DNA of 64,000 nt from Clostridiaceae bacterium (GCA_014380625.1 JACMJL010000338.1:1-64000), one strand, 5' to 3'. Counted from the first letter of the stretch, positions 34,487 through 43,873 are shown. Numbers and translations are program-made. The notes: generated by a model not told the origin, from the sequence alone.

Positions 34487-35503
34487 ATGAAAGCTTTATT
34501 TATTGGTGGAACAGGAACAATTAGTACGGCAATATCTAAACTTGCAGTTGAAAAGGGTTGGGAACTTTATTTGCTAAATCGAGGGAATAATATTAGCAAG
34601 GTTCCAGAAGGCGCAAGGGTCATTACTGCTGATATTAATGATGAACTGTCCGTTTCAGAACTTATTAAAGATATGAAATTTGATGTAATAGCAGATTTCA
34701 TTGCTTTTGAAACTTCACAAATTCAGCGTGATATTAGACTTTTTAGTAACAAAACAAAACAGTTTATTTTTATTAGTTCTGCTTCTGCTTATCAAAAACC
34801 TTTATCACACTATAAAATTACTGAGAGTACGCCACTAGCTAATCCCTATTGGCAATATTCTCGTAATAAAATAGCCTGCGAAGAAAGATTAATGGAGGAA
34901 TATAGGGAGAATAATTTTCCTATAACAATAATTCGACCAAGTCATACCTATAGTGAGGGTAGCATTCCACTGGCTGTTCATGGTGAAAAGGGTGCATGGC
35001 AGGTTATTGATAGAATAATGAAAGGAAAACCAGTTATTATTCATGGTGATGGCAGTTCCCTTTGGACAATTACTCATAATTCTGATTTCGCAAAGGCATT
35101 TGTTGGAATAATGGGAAATCAAGCAGCAATAGGAGAAGCTATTCATATAACCTCAGATGAGGCTTTAACGTGGAATAAGATATACGATTGCATTGGATTA
35201 GCACTTGATATGGAAGTTAAAAAGTTGCATGTTACAACAGATTTCTTAGTGGAATGCCAAGCAGACTTTGAGGGTGGCTTAATTGGGGATAAGGCTAATA
35301 CTGTAGTTTTTGATAATAGTAAGATTAAAAGGCTCGTACCAGATTTCGTTGCTACAGTTAGATTTGATCAAGGAATAAAACTTTCTATTGAGTATATGTT
35401 AACTCATCCTGAATTACAAATAGCTGATGAAGAGTTTGACCTTTTCTGCGATAGAATAATTGAAGCACAGCAAGAAGCTGTAAGGTATTTCAAGGGTTTA
35501 TAA
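34487..35503 (+). CDS. NAD-dependent epimerase/dehydratase family protein (extended SDR)
   Basis: 338 residues. N-terminal Rossmann motif GGTGTIST, then FIFISSASAY with the catalytic serine, and YSRNK as the YxxxK pair. The C-terminal half includes IIRPSHTYSEG and WTITHNSDFAKAF, typical of extended SDRs acting on nucleotide sugars or related compounds (CSP41-like group). Substrate unknown. Follows gndA by 47 bases and ends at a strong terminator, so the two may share an mRNA. Confidence 0.88.
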   Translation: MKALFIGGTGTISTAISKLAVEKGWELYLLNRGNNISKVPEGARVITADINDELSVSELIKDMKFDVIADFIAFETSQIQRDIRLFSNKTKQFIFISSASAYQKPLSHYKITESTPLANPYWQYSRNKIACEERLMEEYRENNFPITIIRPSHTYSEGSIPLAVHGEKGAWQVIDRIMKGKPVIIHGDGSSLWTITHNSDFAKAFVGIMGNQAAIGEAIHITSDEALTWNKIYDCIGLALDMEVKKLHVTTDFLVECQADFEGGLIGDKANTVVFDNSKIKRLVPDFVATVRFDQGIKLSIEYMLTHPELQIADEEFDLFCDRIIEAQQEAVRYFKGL

Positions 35504-35520
35504 GGTTTTAATAAAATTTT

Positions 35521-35562
35521 TAAGGAACTGCATTTTTATAATTTGCAGTTCCTTATTTTTTT
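35521..35562 (+). terminator. intrinsic terminator after the SDR gene
   Basis: TAAGGAACTGCA and TGCAGTTCCTTA with an 11-base loop, followed by seven T residues. A classical terminator, which may also act on the convergent lipoprotein gene. Confidence 0.92.
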
Positions 35563-35570
35563 AAGCTACC

Positions 35571-35993
35571 TTAATTAAAAGTAAAACCTTTCCACAACAA
35601 CTCAAAAGAACCAGAGGTATTTTTCCCCGTTACTACTAAACTTATCTTTCCAGTTCCTTTAGCCACGATTTTTATGGAACCCTTTTTCTTTACTGGTAAA
35701 TTAGCTATGGGAACTCCATAAGGGTCATTAATAACTATTGTCAAAGTACCTTCTTTAACACTGGAGGTATAGTCAAATTTAATTTTATCACCTTTGTTTA
35801 CATTTAAGGTTCGCGTTTCATTTCCTTCGAAATTTTCATAAGACATTTTAAAGGTTCCAGCCTTAGTAGTTTCAGTTAAAGTTTGAAAATTAGCTTGGCT
35901 TGTTACGGAACTAATCTTAGTAAAGTTAGACCCACAACCAATACAACATAAGGAGATTGTTATTATGAGTAATATAAATAGTATGAATTTCAA
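35571..35993 (-). CDS. hypothetical lipoprotein
   Basis: 140 residues with a signal sequence ending in the lipobox CCIGC (Cys20), so anchored outside the membrane. The mature part is beta-rich (FDYTSSVKEGTLTIVINDPYGVPIANLP) and ends in FELLWKGFTFN; it may form a small beta-sandwich. No family recognised. The ribosome site is poor; the start follows the ORF track. Convergent with the SDR gene. Confidence 0.72.
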   Translation of the reverse strand: MKFILFILLIITISLCCIGCGSNFTKISSVTSQANFQTLTETTKAGTFKMSYENFEGNETRTLNVNKGDKIKFDYTSSVKEGTLTIVINDPYGVPIANLPVKKKGSIKIVAKGTGKISLVVTGKNTSGSFELLWKGFTFN

Positions 35994-36000
35994 CTTATTA

Positions 36001-36287
36001 TTAATACAAAGACCCCCTAGAATAAGTGCTGTTATTATATAAATATTATTGGAATGAAGAATATATGTAACATATATAAAGCGACATTTGAAACACTTTA
36101 TTGTATAGTTTGTACATTACATATTTTTAGCCAAATGTAATTATGGTATAAAGGGTATAAGCCAATTACCTTTTAAAGCTTACAAGTGTACAAATAGTTA
36201 CATTTATGTTAGTATTTAAATTGGTTTAAAATTTATGCATAGTAAAAATTCTTTTAAGGCTTAAAATATTTATATGGAGGTAAAAAA
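36001..36287. other. intergenic region upstream of the ABC exporter
   Basis: 287 bases without a gene. It holds a 17-base palindrome ATATATGT-A-ACATATAT (36061-36077) and several TGTAC/TTACAT repeats to about 36210, which could be regulator sites for the exporter genes. No regulator gene adjoins. Confidence 0.4.
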
Positions 36288-37214
36288 ATGTTAGATAAAC
36301 CAATTGTTCAAATTAAAAATTTGAAAAAGAAAATCGGAAGTAAATTAATTATTGATGATCTTAGTTTTGATGTACGTCCCGGAGAAGTTTTTGGATTTTT
36401 AGGACCTAATGGAGCAGGTAAAACCACTACTATAAGGATGCTTCTAGGACTTATATCCATTACTGAGGGTGAAATTTTTATCAACGGGTTTAGTATTAAG
36501 AAAGATTTTGAAAAAGCCATTGCAAACGTTGGGGGAATAGTGGAAAATCCTGATTTATATAAACATTTAACAGGATATCAAAATCTTATCCATTATTGCC
36601 GCATGTATAGTGGCATAAAAAAAGAGCGAATAAATGAGGTTATTAAAATCGTAGGTTTAGATAAAAGACTTAATGATAAGGTAAAAACTTATTCTTTAGG
36701 TATGCGTCAAAGATTAGGCCTAGCTCAGGCTTTACTTAACTCACCCTCCTTGTTAGTCCTTGATGAGCCCACAAATGGTCTAGATCCAGCAGGGATTCAT
36801 GAACTTAGAGCTCATTTAAGAAACTTGGCTGAGAAAGAGAATATAGCAGTCATAGTCTCTAGCCACCTTCTTGCGGAAATGGAATTAATGTGTGATAGGG
36901 TAGGAATTATACAAAATGGAAAGTTAGTAAGAATAGAAAATGTAAGAGAATTAGTTGATGAAAAGAAAAATTCAGTAGTTGCGTTAACCGTTGAACCAAT
37001 AGAAAAAGCAATTAATTGCTTGAAGGAATTTAATAATGAATACGATCCAATAGTAAAGGATAAAGAAATAGAAATAATAGAGAATCTTGAAGGAGTTCCA
37101 GCATTGGTTTCAAAGCTTGTAGCTGAAGGAATAAATATCTATGGGGTTAGAATGGTTTCCCAGAGCCTAGAGGATAAATTTTTAGAAATGACTGGAGGTA
37201 ATGAAATTGCTTAA
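36288..37214 (+). CDS. ABC transporter ATP-binding protein (BcrA-like)
   Basis: 308 residues, the size of the bacitracin-type/antibiotic export group with a C-terminal extension of about 80 residues. Walker A GPNGAGKTTTI, signature YSLGMRQRLGLAQAL and Walker B LLVLDEPTNGLDPAG are intact, with the H-loop VSSH. ATG behind GGAGGT. Overlaps the permease gene by up to 14 bases. Exported compound unknown. Confidence 0.92.
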   Translation: MLDKPIVQIKNLKKKIGSKLIIDDLSFDVRPGEVFGFLGPNGAGKTTTIRMLLGLISITEGEIFINGFSIKKDFEKAIANVGGIVENPDLYKHLTGYQNLIHYCRMYSGIKKERINEVIKIVGLDKRLNDKVKTYSLGMRQRLGLAQALLNSPSLLVLDEPTNGLDPAGIHELRAHLRNLAEKENIAVIVSSHLLAEMELMCDRVGIIQNGKLVRIENVRELVDEKKNSVVALTVEPIEKAINCLKEFNNEYDPIVKDKEIEIIENLEGVPALVSKLVAEGINIYGVRMVSQSLEDKFLEMTGGNEIA

Positions 37215-38166
37215 GATGATTAATTTAATTCGTAATGAAAACATGAAACTTGCTCGTCGTATAAGTACTTGGATTATGGTAGGTATCCTAATATTAATTA
37301 TAATTGTAACTGGACTTATTTTCAGATTTGCAATAAATCATGGAACAAATACAGAATGGAAGGCAGATTTGATACAACAGAATAAGGATGATCTAGAAAC
37401 AGCTAATATGCAAGGACTTCCTAAAAACACAAAGGAAACTATATTAAATCAAATAAAAGTTAATGAATATAGTATCCAGCATGATATACAACCTGTTCAA
37501 AATAACACCTTGTGGGGGTTTGTTAAGGTATCAAGCAATTCAATTATGTTGATTTCCCTTTTTGCAATTATTATTGGTGGTGGAATAGTAGCAAACGAGT
37601 TTTCAGGAGGTACCATTAAGTTATTACTTATTAGACCTTCAAAACGGTGGAAGATATTAGTCTCTAAATATATTACAGTTATATTATATGTTATTTTTAT
37701 GCTTATATTAACCTTTATCCTTTCATTCCTCTTAGGAGGTATACTGTTTAGCTTTAAAGGGGTAAGTCAACCCTTCCTAAAATACACTCCTGAAGGGGTT
37801 GTGGAAGTTAATATGGTAGCTCATATTATAGAGGTATACGGGCTAAAATGTATTAATTTAATTATGATGGTTACACTGGCGTTTACGATTTCAACTGCTT
37901 TTCGTAATAGTGCAATGGCTATCGGAATTGGTGTTTTTCTTTTAACCGTAGGATCAACTGTAACAAATTTAATAGCACAGTTTTTTACTTGGACTTGGCC
38001 TAAGTATATCTTGTTTGCAAATACAGACTTGACACAGTATTCCACTGGGACTCCTCTGATTGCAGGTATGACTATGAACTTTTCAATTGTTGTTATATTA
38101 ATCTATTTTGTTATTTTTAATGTAATATCCTTCTTAGGATTTACAAAAAGAGATGTTGCTGCCTAA
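37201..38166 (+). CDS. ABC-2 type transporter permease
   Basis: 321 residues and about six TM helices: one near residue 25, a long outer loop to about residue 115, then five. The segment ANEFSGGTIKLLLIRPSKRWKILVSK is the typical ABC-2 coupling region. ATG 37201 lies one base from GGAGGT, so TTG 37207 at normal spacing is a good alternative. Forms an exporter with the overlapping ATPase. The gene ends before a good terminator. Confidence 0.88.
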   Translation: MKLLKMINLIRNENMKLARRISTWIMVGILILIIIVTGLIFRFAINHGTNTEWKADLIQQNKDDLETANMQGLPKNTKETILNQIKVNEYSIQHDIQPVQNNTLWGFVKVSSNSIMLISLFAIIIGGGIVANEFSGGTIKLLLIRPSKRWKILVSKYITVILYVIFMLILTFILSFLLGGILFSFKGVSQPFLKYTPEGVVEVNMVAHIIEVYGLKCINLIMMVTLAFTISTAFRNSAMAIGIGVFLLTVGSTVTNLIAQFFTWTWPKYILFANTDLTQYSTGTPLIAGMTMNFSIVVILIYFVIFNVISFLGFTKRDVAA

Positions 38167-38182
38167 TATGAAAATTAAGGAG

Positions 38183-38217
38183 AGTCCTGTGGTATAATTG
38201 CTACAGGGCTTTTTTTC
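38183..38217 (+). terminator. intrinsic terminator after the ABC exporter
   Basis: AGTCCTGTGG pairs with CTACAGGGCT (two wobbles), followed by seven T residues, just before the HAD gene. Confidence 0.88.
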
Positions 38218-38232
38218 GAAAGGAGAGTATCT

Positions 38233-38832
38233 ATGATAAATTGTATTATATTTGATATTGGCAACGTTCTAATTGACTTTAAACCTATAGAGTATTTAAA
38301 AAACTTATTTCCTAGGGAAGAAGATATTCTAGTACTTCATAAACTGATATTTGGAAGTATTGAGTGGCTTAAGCTTGATAGAGGAATAATTACACTGCAG
38401 GAAGCAATAGAAATATTATCTAATAAAAATCCACAGCAAAAGGATAAAATAAAAAGATGTTTAGAAGCTTGGGTTGAAATATTAACGCCTATAGAAGAGG
38501 TAGTTGAAATATTAAAAAAACTTGATTTAGAAAAGTATAAACTTCTTTTGCTTTCTAATTTTCATGATTATGCTTATAATCATATTGTAGATAAATATGA
38601 GTTTTTTCAACTTTTTCATGGAGGAATAATATCTTGTAACGAGAAATTATTAAAGCCGGAAGAGGAGATTTATTTATGCTTAATTCAAAAATACAATATT
38701 AAACCAGAAGAAGCTATTTTTATTGATGATACAGTAGAAAATATTCATCAAGCGCAGAGACTTGGATTTAGTACTATTCGATTTGAAAATCCAAAGCAAT
38801 TACAAGCTGAATTGAAAAGTTATTTAGACTAG
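38233..38832 (+). CDS. HAD-superfamily hydrolase (YihX-like)
   Basis: 199 residues. Motif I is FDIGNVLIDF at the N-terminus, in which the second Asp of DxD is replaced by Gly as in several YihX/epoxide-hydrolase-like HADs. Motif II LLSNFHDYAY, lysine in LLKPEEEIY and motif IV FIDDTVENIHQA are present. A small helical cap lies between. Probably a phosphatase for a small phosphorylated metabolite. ATG behind AAGGAGAG. Confidence 0.87.
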   Translation: MINCIIFDIGNVLIDFKPIEYLKNLFPREEDILVLHKLIFGSIEWLKLDRGIITLQEAIEILSNKNPQQKDKIKRCLEAWVEILTPIEEVVEILKKLDLEKYKLLLLSNFHDYAYNHIVDKYEFFQLFHGGIISCNEKLLKPEEEIYLCLIQKYNIKPEEAIFIDDTVENIHQAQRLGFSTIRFENPKQLQAELKSYLD

Positions 38833-38850
38833 ACATATTAAATAAAGATT

Positions 38851-38894
38851 AAGGTGCTATCTCAAAATCATTTATTAATTTGAGATAGCACCTT
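38851..38894. terminator. bidirectional terminator between HAD gene and 38906 gene
   Basis: AAGGTGCTATCTCAAA and its exact 16-bp complement with a 12-base loop, between convergent genes. Confidence 0.82.
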
Positions 38895-38905
38895 AGATAT
38901 TTAGA

Positions 38906-39289
38906 TCATTTTTGAGAGTAGGACAGGGTTAAATAAATTATTTGTCGTACAATATTTCTTGCGGATTTATAGGGTATCCCAGACATAGTAATCCTTCTTA
39001 GCATCATAGGATTAGTGCGCTCTATTCTATAGAGTATTTCATCTGCATTGTAAACTGCCCGGCTAAGATCATCAATATCCTCAACTTCGTCTAGATTTTC
39101 ACTTTCACGAGAATTACAATGTTTTTGATAATAATCATCTTTATCACATTCATCTTCATCCCACATATTTTCAAAACCAAAAGGTAATCCAGGAAAAGGA
39201 TACATGTACACTTCTTGTGTGTGATTTTGTTGGCAATAGTTACAAGACTTATTCATAGGATTATAACAAGAAAATCTTTCTTCTTCCAC
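38906..39289 (-). CDS. hypothetical acidic Cys-containing protein
   Basis: 127 residues, soluble. The N-terminal half is Cys/Asp/Tyr-rich (CYNPMNKSCNYCQQNH, DEDECDKDDYYQKHC), and could bind metal. The C-terminal half is helical and basic (RIERTNPMMLRRITMSGIPYKSARNIVRQIIYLTLSYS). It may belong to a clostridial spore or coat set, but I do not recognise the family. ATG behind GGAGG. Confidence 0.65.
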   Translation of the reverse strand: MEEERFSCYNPMNKSCNYCQQNHTQEVYMYPFPGLPFGFENMWDEDECDKDDYYQKHCNSRESENLDEVEDIDDLSRAVYNADEILYRIERTNPMMLRRITMSGIPYKSARNIVRQIIYLTLSYSQK

Positions 39290-39389
39290 TTTAATGCCTC
39301 CATTAAAAATTCCTATTTTAAATATATGGAAAAAAAGTAAAAAAATGATAAAAATTTATTTTTTATTTAGATTACTCTGAAAATTGCCC

Positions 39390-40355
39390 TTAAGGCAGTT
39401 CCTTTAAAGTTTTAAATTTGTAACCTAAGGATGTCCATTCTTTAATTAGAGCATCAAGAATAGTATCATTTGTTTTTGATTCAGGATGAAGTAAGCAAAT
39501 TATCCCCGGTTTAGTATCCTTTAAAAGATTTTTTTTAGAGGTTTCAGGATCTGGTTGATTTTTAGGGTCCCAATCATTGTAAGCAAGGCCGAAAAATATT
39601 GATTTATACCCTAGTTTTTGAGTATAGTACAAGGATAACTCACTAAAATCACCCATTGGGGGTCTAAAAAATTTAGACATTTTTAAACCAGGAATGTTGT
39701 CTACACGGGTTTCAACGCCGATTAATTCTTTGTTAAAAATAGTTTCATCAATATAGCTTGGCATGGACTGGTGATGAATAGAATGATTACATATTAAATG
39801 ACCTTCATTAGACATTCTCTTCAGTAAATCTAAATTCTTTCTCCCTTTAAATTCTCCAGTCACATAAGTGTCAGTAACAAAAAATGCAGCTTGTACATTA
39901 TTTGCTTTTAAAGTATCAAGAATGCTAGCTGTATAACCATTTTCATAACCTTCATCAAAGGTTAAATAAATAACTTTTGAGGAGGTATCACCAAAAGCAT
40001 ATCCGTGGTACTTGGACAATAATGCTGAAGTATCTTTTGGTGAGTATTTCCAAGACCAGCTTATTTTTTTAGTTTGAAGTTCTAAGGTGTTTGATATTTC
40101 AACTGGTGTAAAAGGCTTATTAGGGAGCACCGGGTCAGCTATTGTAGGAATATATGGTTGTACTTGGGGAAAGTTTGGGATCAAGTTAGGTGCATTTTTA
40201 GTAGGTTTCGTTCCATTTGAGGTATTGAAGTTATTCGAAATAGTAGAGTTATAATTAGATGGTTCATTTTTATTTGTTTTTATGGATGAACTGGCTGAAC
40301 ATCCAGAAAGTACTAAGAATAAAGTTAAGCATAAAGAAAGTTTTTTTAGTAACAA
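39390..40355 (-). CDS. polysaccharide deacetylase, PdaA-like lipoprotein
   Basis: 321 residues. The signal sequence ends in lipobox LSGC (about Cys19), then a Ser/Asn/Thr linker to residue 60. The NodB domain starts at VIYLTFDEGYENGYT, the PdaA-type version of motif 1, then HSIHHQSMP (motif 2), RPPMGDFS (motif 3) and a late LLHPES. PdaA enzymes deacetylate muramic acid as part of muramic-delta-lactam formation in spore cortex. Start is TTG 40355 behind GAGGTG. The membrane-lipoprotein form is less common than a plain signal peptide. Confidence 0.87.
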   Translation of the reverse strand: MLLKKLSLCLTLFLVLSGCSASSSIKTNKNEPSNYNSTISNNFNTSNGTKPTKNAPNLIPNFPQVQPYIPTIADPVLPNKPFTPVEISNTLELQTKKISWSWKYSPKDTSALLSKYHGYAFGDTSSKVIYLTFDEGYENGYTASILDTLKANNVQAAFFVTDTYVTGEFKGRKNLDLLKRMSNEGHLICNHSIHHQSMPSYIDETIFNKELIGVETRVDNIPGLKMSKFFRPPMGDFSELSLYYTQKLGYKSIFFGLAYNDWDPKNQPDPETSKKNLLKDTKPGIICLLHPESKTNDTILDALIKEWTSLGYKFKTLKELP

Positions 40356-40464
40356 GTTATCACCTCGTAAATTTTATATTTTCGCTATTGTATACTGCTA
40401 CTTTCATTTATTATACTCTACTTTTTTTATAAATCTTTAAAGCAATAACAAAGTTATTAATTAG

Positions 40465-40959
40465 TTAATAATTTTTTTGGAAAGTTTTAAAATTTTCTAA
40501 AAAACTAGGGTTATTTTCTAGAAAAACATTTAATAAGTTTATGTTTTTTAAGGTATTGGTAGTAATAGAATGTTCCATCAATTCAACTTCTTGTAGAACG
40601 GACTCAATCCCAAGATGTTTAAAAAAACTTTCTAATATTTCATGTCTCTTTAGTAAGAATTCACCAATCTCCTCACCTTGTTTGGTTAAGACCACTACAC
40701 CATAACGTTTATAAGCAACTAAATCAAGTTTTGATAATCTTTGAACCATCTTAGTGGTTGAAGAAGCATGTACATTAAGGAGCTCAGCTAGATTATTTAT
40801 GCGTATATATCCTTCAGGGAGGCTGTGCCTATAAATCATCTCAAGATAATCTTCCATGGCGGAGGTTAAATGTTTTTTGTTTTTTTCTAAAAGCTCATAG
40901 CCTCTAACTGTATAAAATTTTTCTGTTTCTTGCAAAAAAAATTCACATCCTAAATACAT
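40465..40959 (-). CDS. DtxR-family metal-dependent regulator (MntR-like)
   Basis: 164 residues. Winged-helix DNA-binding part (EDYLEMIYRHSLPEGYIRINNLAELLNVHASSTTKMVQRL) followed by the metal/dimerisation part. Likely metal ligands are Asp/Glu in MEDYLEM, His in LKRHEIL and the ELMEHS cluster, as in MntR. No SH3 domain, also MntR-like. About 30 extra residues precede the usual N-terminus. The ATG has no ribosome site, so an internal TTG or GTG may be used. A DtxR-box-like palindrome lies upstream. Confidence 0.88.
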   Translation of the reverse strand: MYLGCEFFLQETEKFYTVRGYELLEKNKKHLTSAMEDYLEMIYRHSLPEGYIRINNLAELLNVHASSTTKMVQRLSKLDLVAYKRYGVVVLTKQGEEIGEFLLKRHEILESFFKHLGIESVLQEVELMEHSITTNTLKNINLLNVFLENNPSFLENFKTFQKNY

Positions 40960-40991
40960 GATTTATATATTTATATTCCCTATGAATAAAC

Positions 40992-41006
40992 TTTAGGCAT
41001 CCTGAA
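40992..41006. promoter_or_regulatory. possible DtxR/MntR box upstream of the regulator gene
   Basis: TTTAGGCATCCTGAA is a near palindrome (five of six pairs), 33-47 bases before the regulator start. It resembles TTAGG-type boxes of DtxR-family regulators and could mediate autoregulation. Confidence 0.35.
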
Positions 41007-41087
41007 AGAAAATAAGAAGGTAGCACTTGTCCAAGACTCCTTATCAGTTATTATAAAAATAAAAAGTTTTTCAGCTGTATTTTCTTC

Positions 41088-41116
41088 TTGACTTATAAAA
41101 AATACCGTGTTAAGAT
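41088..41116 (+). promoter_or_regulatory. sigma-A promoter of the pyr operon
   Basis: TTGACT, 17 bases, TAAGAT. Good spacing; transcription would start near 41123, just before the PyrR attenuator. Confidence 0.75.
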
Positions 41117-41146
41117 ATATTGAAATTAACAATATCCTTTAAGTTT

Positions 41147-41227
41147 GGTCCCGTGAGGCCTGGAAGGAAAGTTATAAATCGTAGCATGGTATAACTACGC
41201 CTTCCTTTTTGAGGAAGGCTTTTTTTA
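41147..41227 (+). promoter_or_regulatory. PyrR-dependent attenuator with terminator
   Basis: GGTCCCGTGAGGCC (41147-41160) fits the PyrR-binding loop consensus ARUCCNGNGAGGYU closely. The terminator GCCTTCCT/AGGAAGGC with T8 follows at 41199-41227. PyrR bound to UMP would stabilise the binding hairpin and favour termination. No pyrR gene is in the window. Confidence 0.85.
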
Positions 41228-41242
41228 TTACCTTTAATAATT

Positions 41243-41256
41243 AGTCCAGTGAGGCT
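41243..41256 (+). promoter_or_regulatory. second PyrR-binding motif next to the pyrB ribosome site
   Basis: AGTCCAGTGAGGCT is an almost exact PyrR consensus. With flanking TTAG/CTAA it forms a hairpin ending about four bases before AAGGAGG. It is not followed by a terminator, so PyrR here would more likely block translation. Confidence 0.75.
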
Positions 41257-41273
41257 AAAAAGGAGGAGTTTAA

Positions 41274-42197
41274 ATGTTAAAAGGAAGACACTTAATCGAT
41301 TCAATGGATTTTACAAAGGATGAAATGAAGGAAATTTTCGACTTATCAAGGGACATCATAGATAAACCTGAAGCTTTTGCGCATATCTGTGATGGTAAAT
41401 TATTAGCAACCTTATTCTATGAGCCAAGTACAAGAACTCGTTTCAGCTTTGAGGCTGCAATGCTAAGACTTGGTGGACAAGTAATAGGGTTCTCAGAACC
41501 AAATTCAAGCTCAGCTTCAAAAGGTGAGAGTGTTGCAGATACCATAAGAACTGTAGGCTGTTATGCCGACATTGCTGTAATGAGACACCCTAAAGAAGGT
41601 GCTCCAAAGGTAGCTTCCATGTACTCCTCAATACCTGTAATCAATGCAGGCGATGGTGGTCATCAACATCCAACTCAGATGCTTACAGATCTTCTCACAA
41701 TACAATCTATAAAAGGAAAACTTACAAATCACACTATAGGCTTATGTGGAGACTTAAAGTTCGGTAGAACAGTTCATTCACTAATAAAGGCTATGTCTAG
41801 ATATGAAGGAAATAAATTTGTATTAATCTCTCCAAAAGAATTAAGGATTCCCGAATATATTAAAAATGAAATATTAGTTAAAAATAATATAGAAGTTATA
41901 GAAGTTGAAAGAATTGAAGATGTAATGGAAACACTTGATATACTTTATATGACAAGAGTTCAAAGAGAAAGATTCTTTAATGAGGAAGACTACATTAGAC
42001 TTAAGGATAGTTATATACTTGACGGAGAAAAGATGAAAAAGGCTAAAAAGGATATGATAGTGCTTCATCCACTTCCAAGAGTAAATGAAATTTCTTACGA
42101 GGTAGATAATGACCCAAGAGGATGTTATTTTGCACAAGCTAAATACGGAATGTTTGCTAGAATGGCACTAATTGCGAAATTGTTGGGGGTGAAATAA
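41274..42197 (+). CDS. pyrB: aspartate carbamoyltransferase catalytic subunit
   Basis: Second step of pyrimidine synthesis: carbamoyl phosphate plus aspartate to carbamoyl aspartate. 307 residues. Carbamoyl-phosphate site [14 protein letters not shown] near residue 50 and [12 protein letters not shown] near residue 130 are intact, as is HPLPRVNEI near residue 264. First gene of pyrBICFKD, behind AGGAGG and two PyrR motifs. A regulatory subunit gene follows after one base. Confidence 0.97.
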   Translation: MLKGRHLIDSMDFTKDEMKEIFDLSRDIIDKPEAFAHICDGKLLATLFYEPSTRTRFSFEAAMLRLGGQVIGFSEPNSSSASKGESVADTIRTVGCYADIAVMRHPKEGAPKVASMYSSIPVINAGDGGHQHPTQMLTDLLTIQSIKGKLTNHTIGLCGDLKFGRTVHSLIKAMSRYEGNKFVLISPKELRIPEYIKNEILVKNNIEVIEVERIEDVMETLDILYMTRVQRERFFNEEDYIRLKDSYILDGEKMKKAKKDMIVLHPLPRVNEISYEVDNDPRGCYFAQAKYGMFARMALIAKLLGVK

Positions 42198-42198
42198 T

Positions 42199-42627
42199 AT
42201 GCTAACAATAAACAGTATTAAAGATGGAATAGTTATTGATCATATAACTGCCGGCTGTGGAGTTGAAATCTTCAATTATATGGGACTTGATAAGGTTGAT
42301 TTCCCTGTAGCACTTATAATGAATGTGGATAGTAAAAAACTTGGTAAAAAAGATATAATTAAAATTGAAAACATAATAGATATTGACTATACGGTACTAG
42401 GGTTAATAGATCCGAATATAACTATAGATGTTATTGAAAAAGAAGTTAGAAAAGAAAAAAAGAAGTTAGAGATGCCTGTAAGGGTTGAAAATGTTATAAA
42501 GTGCAAAAATCCAAGATGTATTACTTCAATAGAACATAATGTTTTACAAATATTTCACCTTGTAAACGGGAAAACTGGAGAATATAAATGTGAATATTGT
42601 GATGAAATAAATACTCTTGGGAGGTAA
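42199..42627 (+). CDS. pyrI: aspartate carbamoyltransferase regulatory subunit
   Basis: 142 residues, binds nucleotide effectors and joins the catalytic trimers. The allosteric domain opens with [15 protein letters not shown]. The C-terminal zinc domain has four cysteines in CKNPRC and YKCEYC. One base separates it from pyrB and four from pyrC. Its presence means the enzyme is the allosteric class B type, rather than the unregulated Bacillus type. Confidence 0.96.
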   Translation: MLTINSIKDGIVIDHITAGCGVEIFNYMGLDKVDFPVALIMNVDSKKLGKKDIIKIENIIDIDYTVLGLIDPNITIDVIEKEVRKEKKKLEMPVRVENVIKCKNPRCITSIEHNVLQIFHLVNGKTGEYKCEYCDEINTLGR

Positions 42628-42631
42628 TTTA

Positions 42632-43873
42632 ATGGAGTTATTAATAAAAGGAGCAAAAATAGTGGACGCTGAGAAAAGCATCGTTGGTGATGTTTATATA
42701 AGAGAGGGCATTATTTCTGAAATAGGTTTAAATCTTAATAAAAATTGTCCTATTATTGATGCCAAGGGACTTACACTTATGCCAGCCTTTGTAGACACTC
42801 ATGCTCACTTTAGAGAACCAGGATTCACTCAGAAAGAAGATCTATTGACTGGTAGTATGGCGGCAGTTAAAGGCGGATACACAACAGTTAACTTAATGCC
42901 AAATACTAAACCAGTTTGTAGTTCTATGGAAATAGTAAGTGAAATATTAAAAAAATCTAAGGTGATTGGGTTGGTAGATGTGCATCAAACCATTTCTATT
43001 ACTAAGGATTTTAGTGGGAAAGATATAAGTCATATCGATGAAATTGAAGATCCTTGTAGAATGATAACTGAAGATGGTTATGATGTTTCTGGTACAAAGG
43101 TTATGTATGACGCTATGATGAAAACAAAAGAAAAAGGACTTACTATTATGGTCCATTGTGAGGATAATAAAATTGTAAATGTGGATTCAAGGCTTTCAGA
43201 GAACCTTATGACTTGGAGAAACATCCAACTTGCTAAAGCTACAAAATGTCCCATTCATATTGCACATGTAAGCACAAAAGAGTCAATGGCATATATAATA
43301 GATGCAAAAAAACAAAAACAGGAAATTACTTGTGAAATAATGCCTCATCATATTGCATTGACAAATTTATTTGATTATAAAGTAAATCCACCTCTAAGAA
43401 AACAAGAGGATATTGATTATATTATAAAGGCTATACAAGATGGGTTTGTAGATACTATTGGAACTGACCATGCTCCCCATACTAAAGAGGATAAAGAAAA
43501 GGGAGCTCCTGGAATATCAGGTATAGAAACATCTTTTTCAGTTTGTTATACCACTCTTGTATTGGGTGGATATATAACGCTAAATCAACTTTCTTCTTTA
43601 ATGTCAAAGCAGCCTGCCAAAATAATGGGTCTGAATAAAGGCATTATAGTTCCAGGTTTTCAAGGTGATGTAGTTTTAATAGATCTCGAAGAAACCCAAA
43701 AGGTGATTGCAGAAAATTTTGCTTCTAAAGGCAAAAATACTCCCTTTGATGGAATGTCATTTGACGGAAAGGTTATTACTACAGTTAAGGGTGGCAAAGT
43801 TGTATATGATAACGGAAGTTTTATTCTAAATCATGGCAAGGTAATTCTTAAAAACTGGTGGATTAGTGCTTAG
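42632..43873 (+). CDS. pyrC: dihydroorotase
   Basis: 413 residues from ATG 42632 behind GGGAGG (the track's TTG 42617 overlaps pyrI). Type I dihydroorotase: metal motif DTHAHFREPGF near residue 57, further histidines in MVHCEDN and CPIHIAHVS, and catalytic Asp in GTDHAPH. Closes carbamoyl aspartate to dihydroorotate. Third gene of the operon. Confidence 0.96.
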   Translation: MELLIKGAKIVDAEKSIVGDVYIREGIISEIGLNLNKNCPIIDAKGLTLMPAFVDTHAHFREPGFTQKEDLLTGSMAAVKGGYTTVNLMPNTKPVCSSMEIVSEILKKSKVIGLVDVHQTISITKDFSGKDISHIDEIEDPCRMITEDGYDVSGTKVMYDAMMKTKEKGLTIMVHCEDNKIVNVDSRLSENLMTWRNIQLAKATKCPIHIAHVSTKESMAYIIDAKKQKQEITCEIMPHHIALTNLFDYKVNPPLRKQEDIDYIIKAIQDGFVDTIGTDHAPHTKEDKEKGAPGISGIETSFSVCYTTLVLGGYITLNQLSSLMSKQPAKIMGLNKGIIVPGFQGDVVLIDLEETQKVIAENFASKGKNTPFDGMSFDGKVITTVKGGKVVYDNGSFILNHGKVILKNWWISA

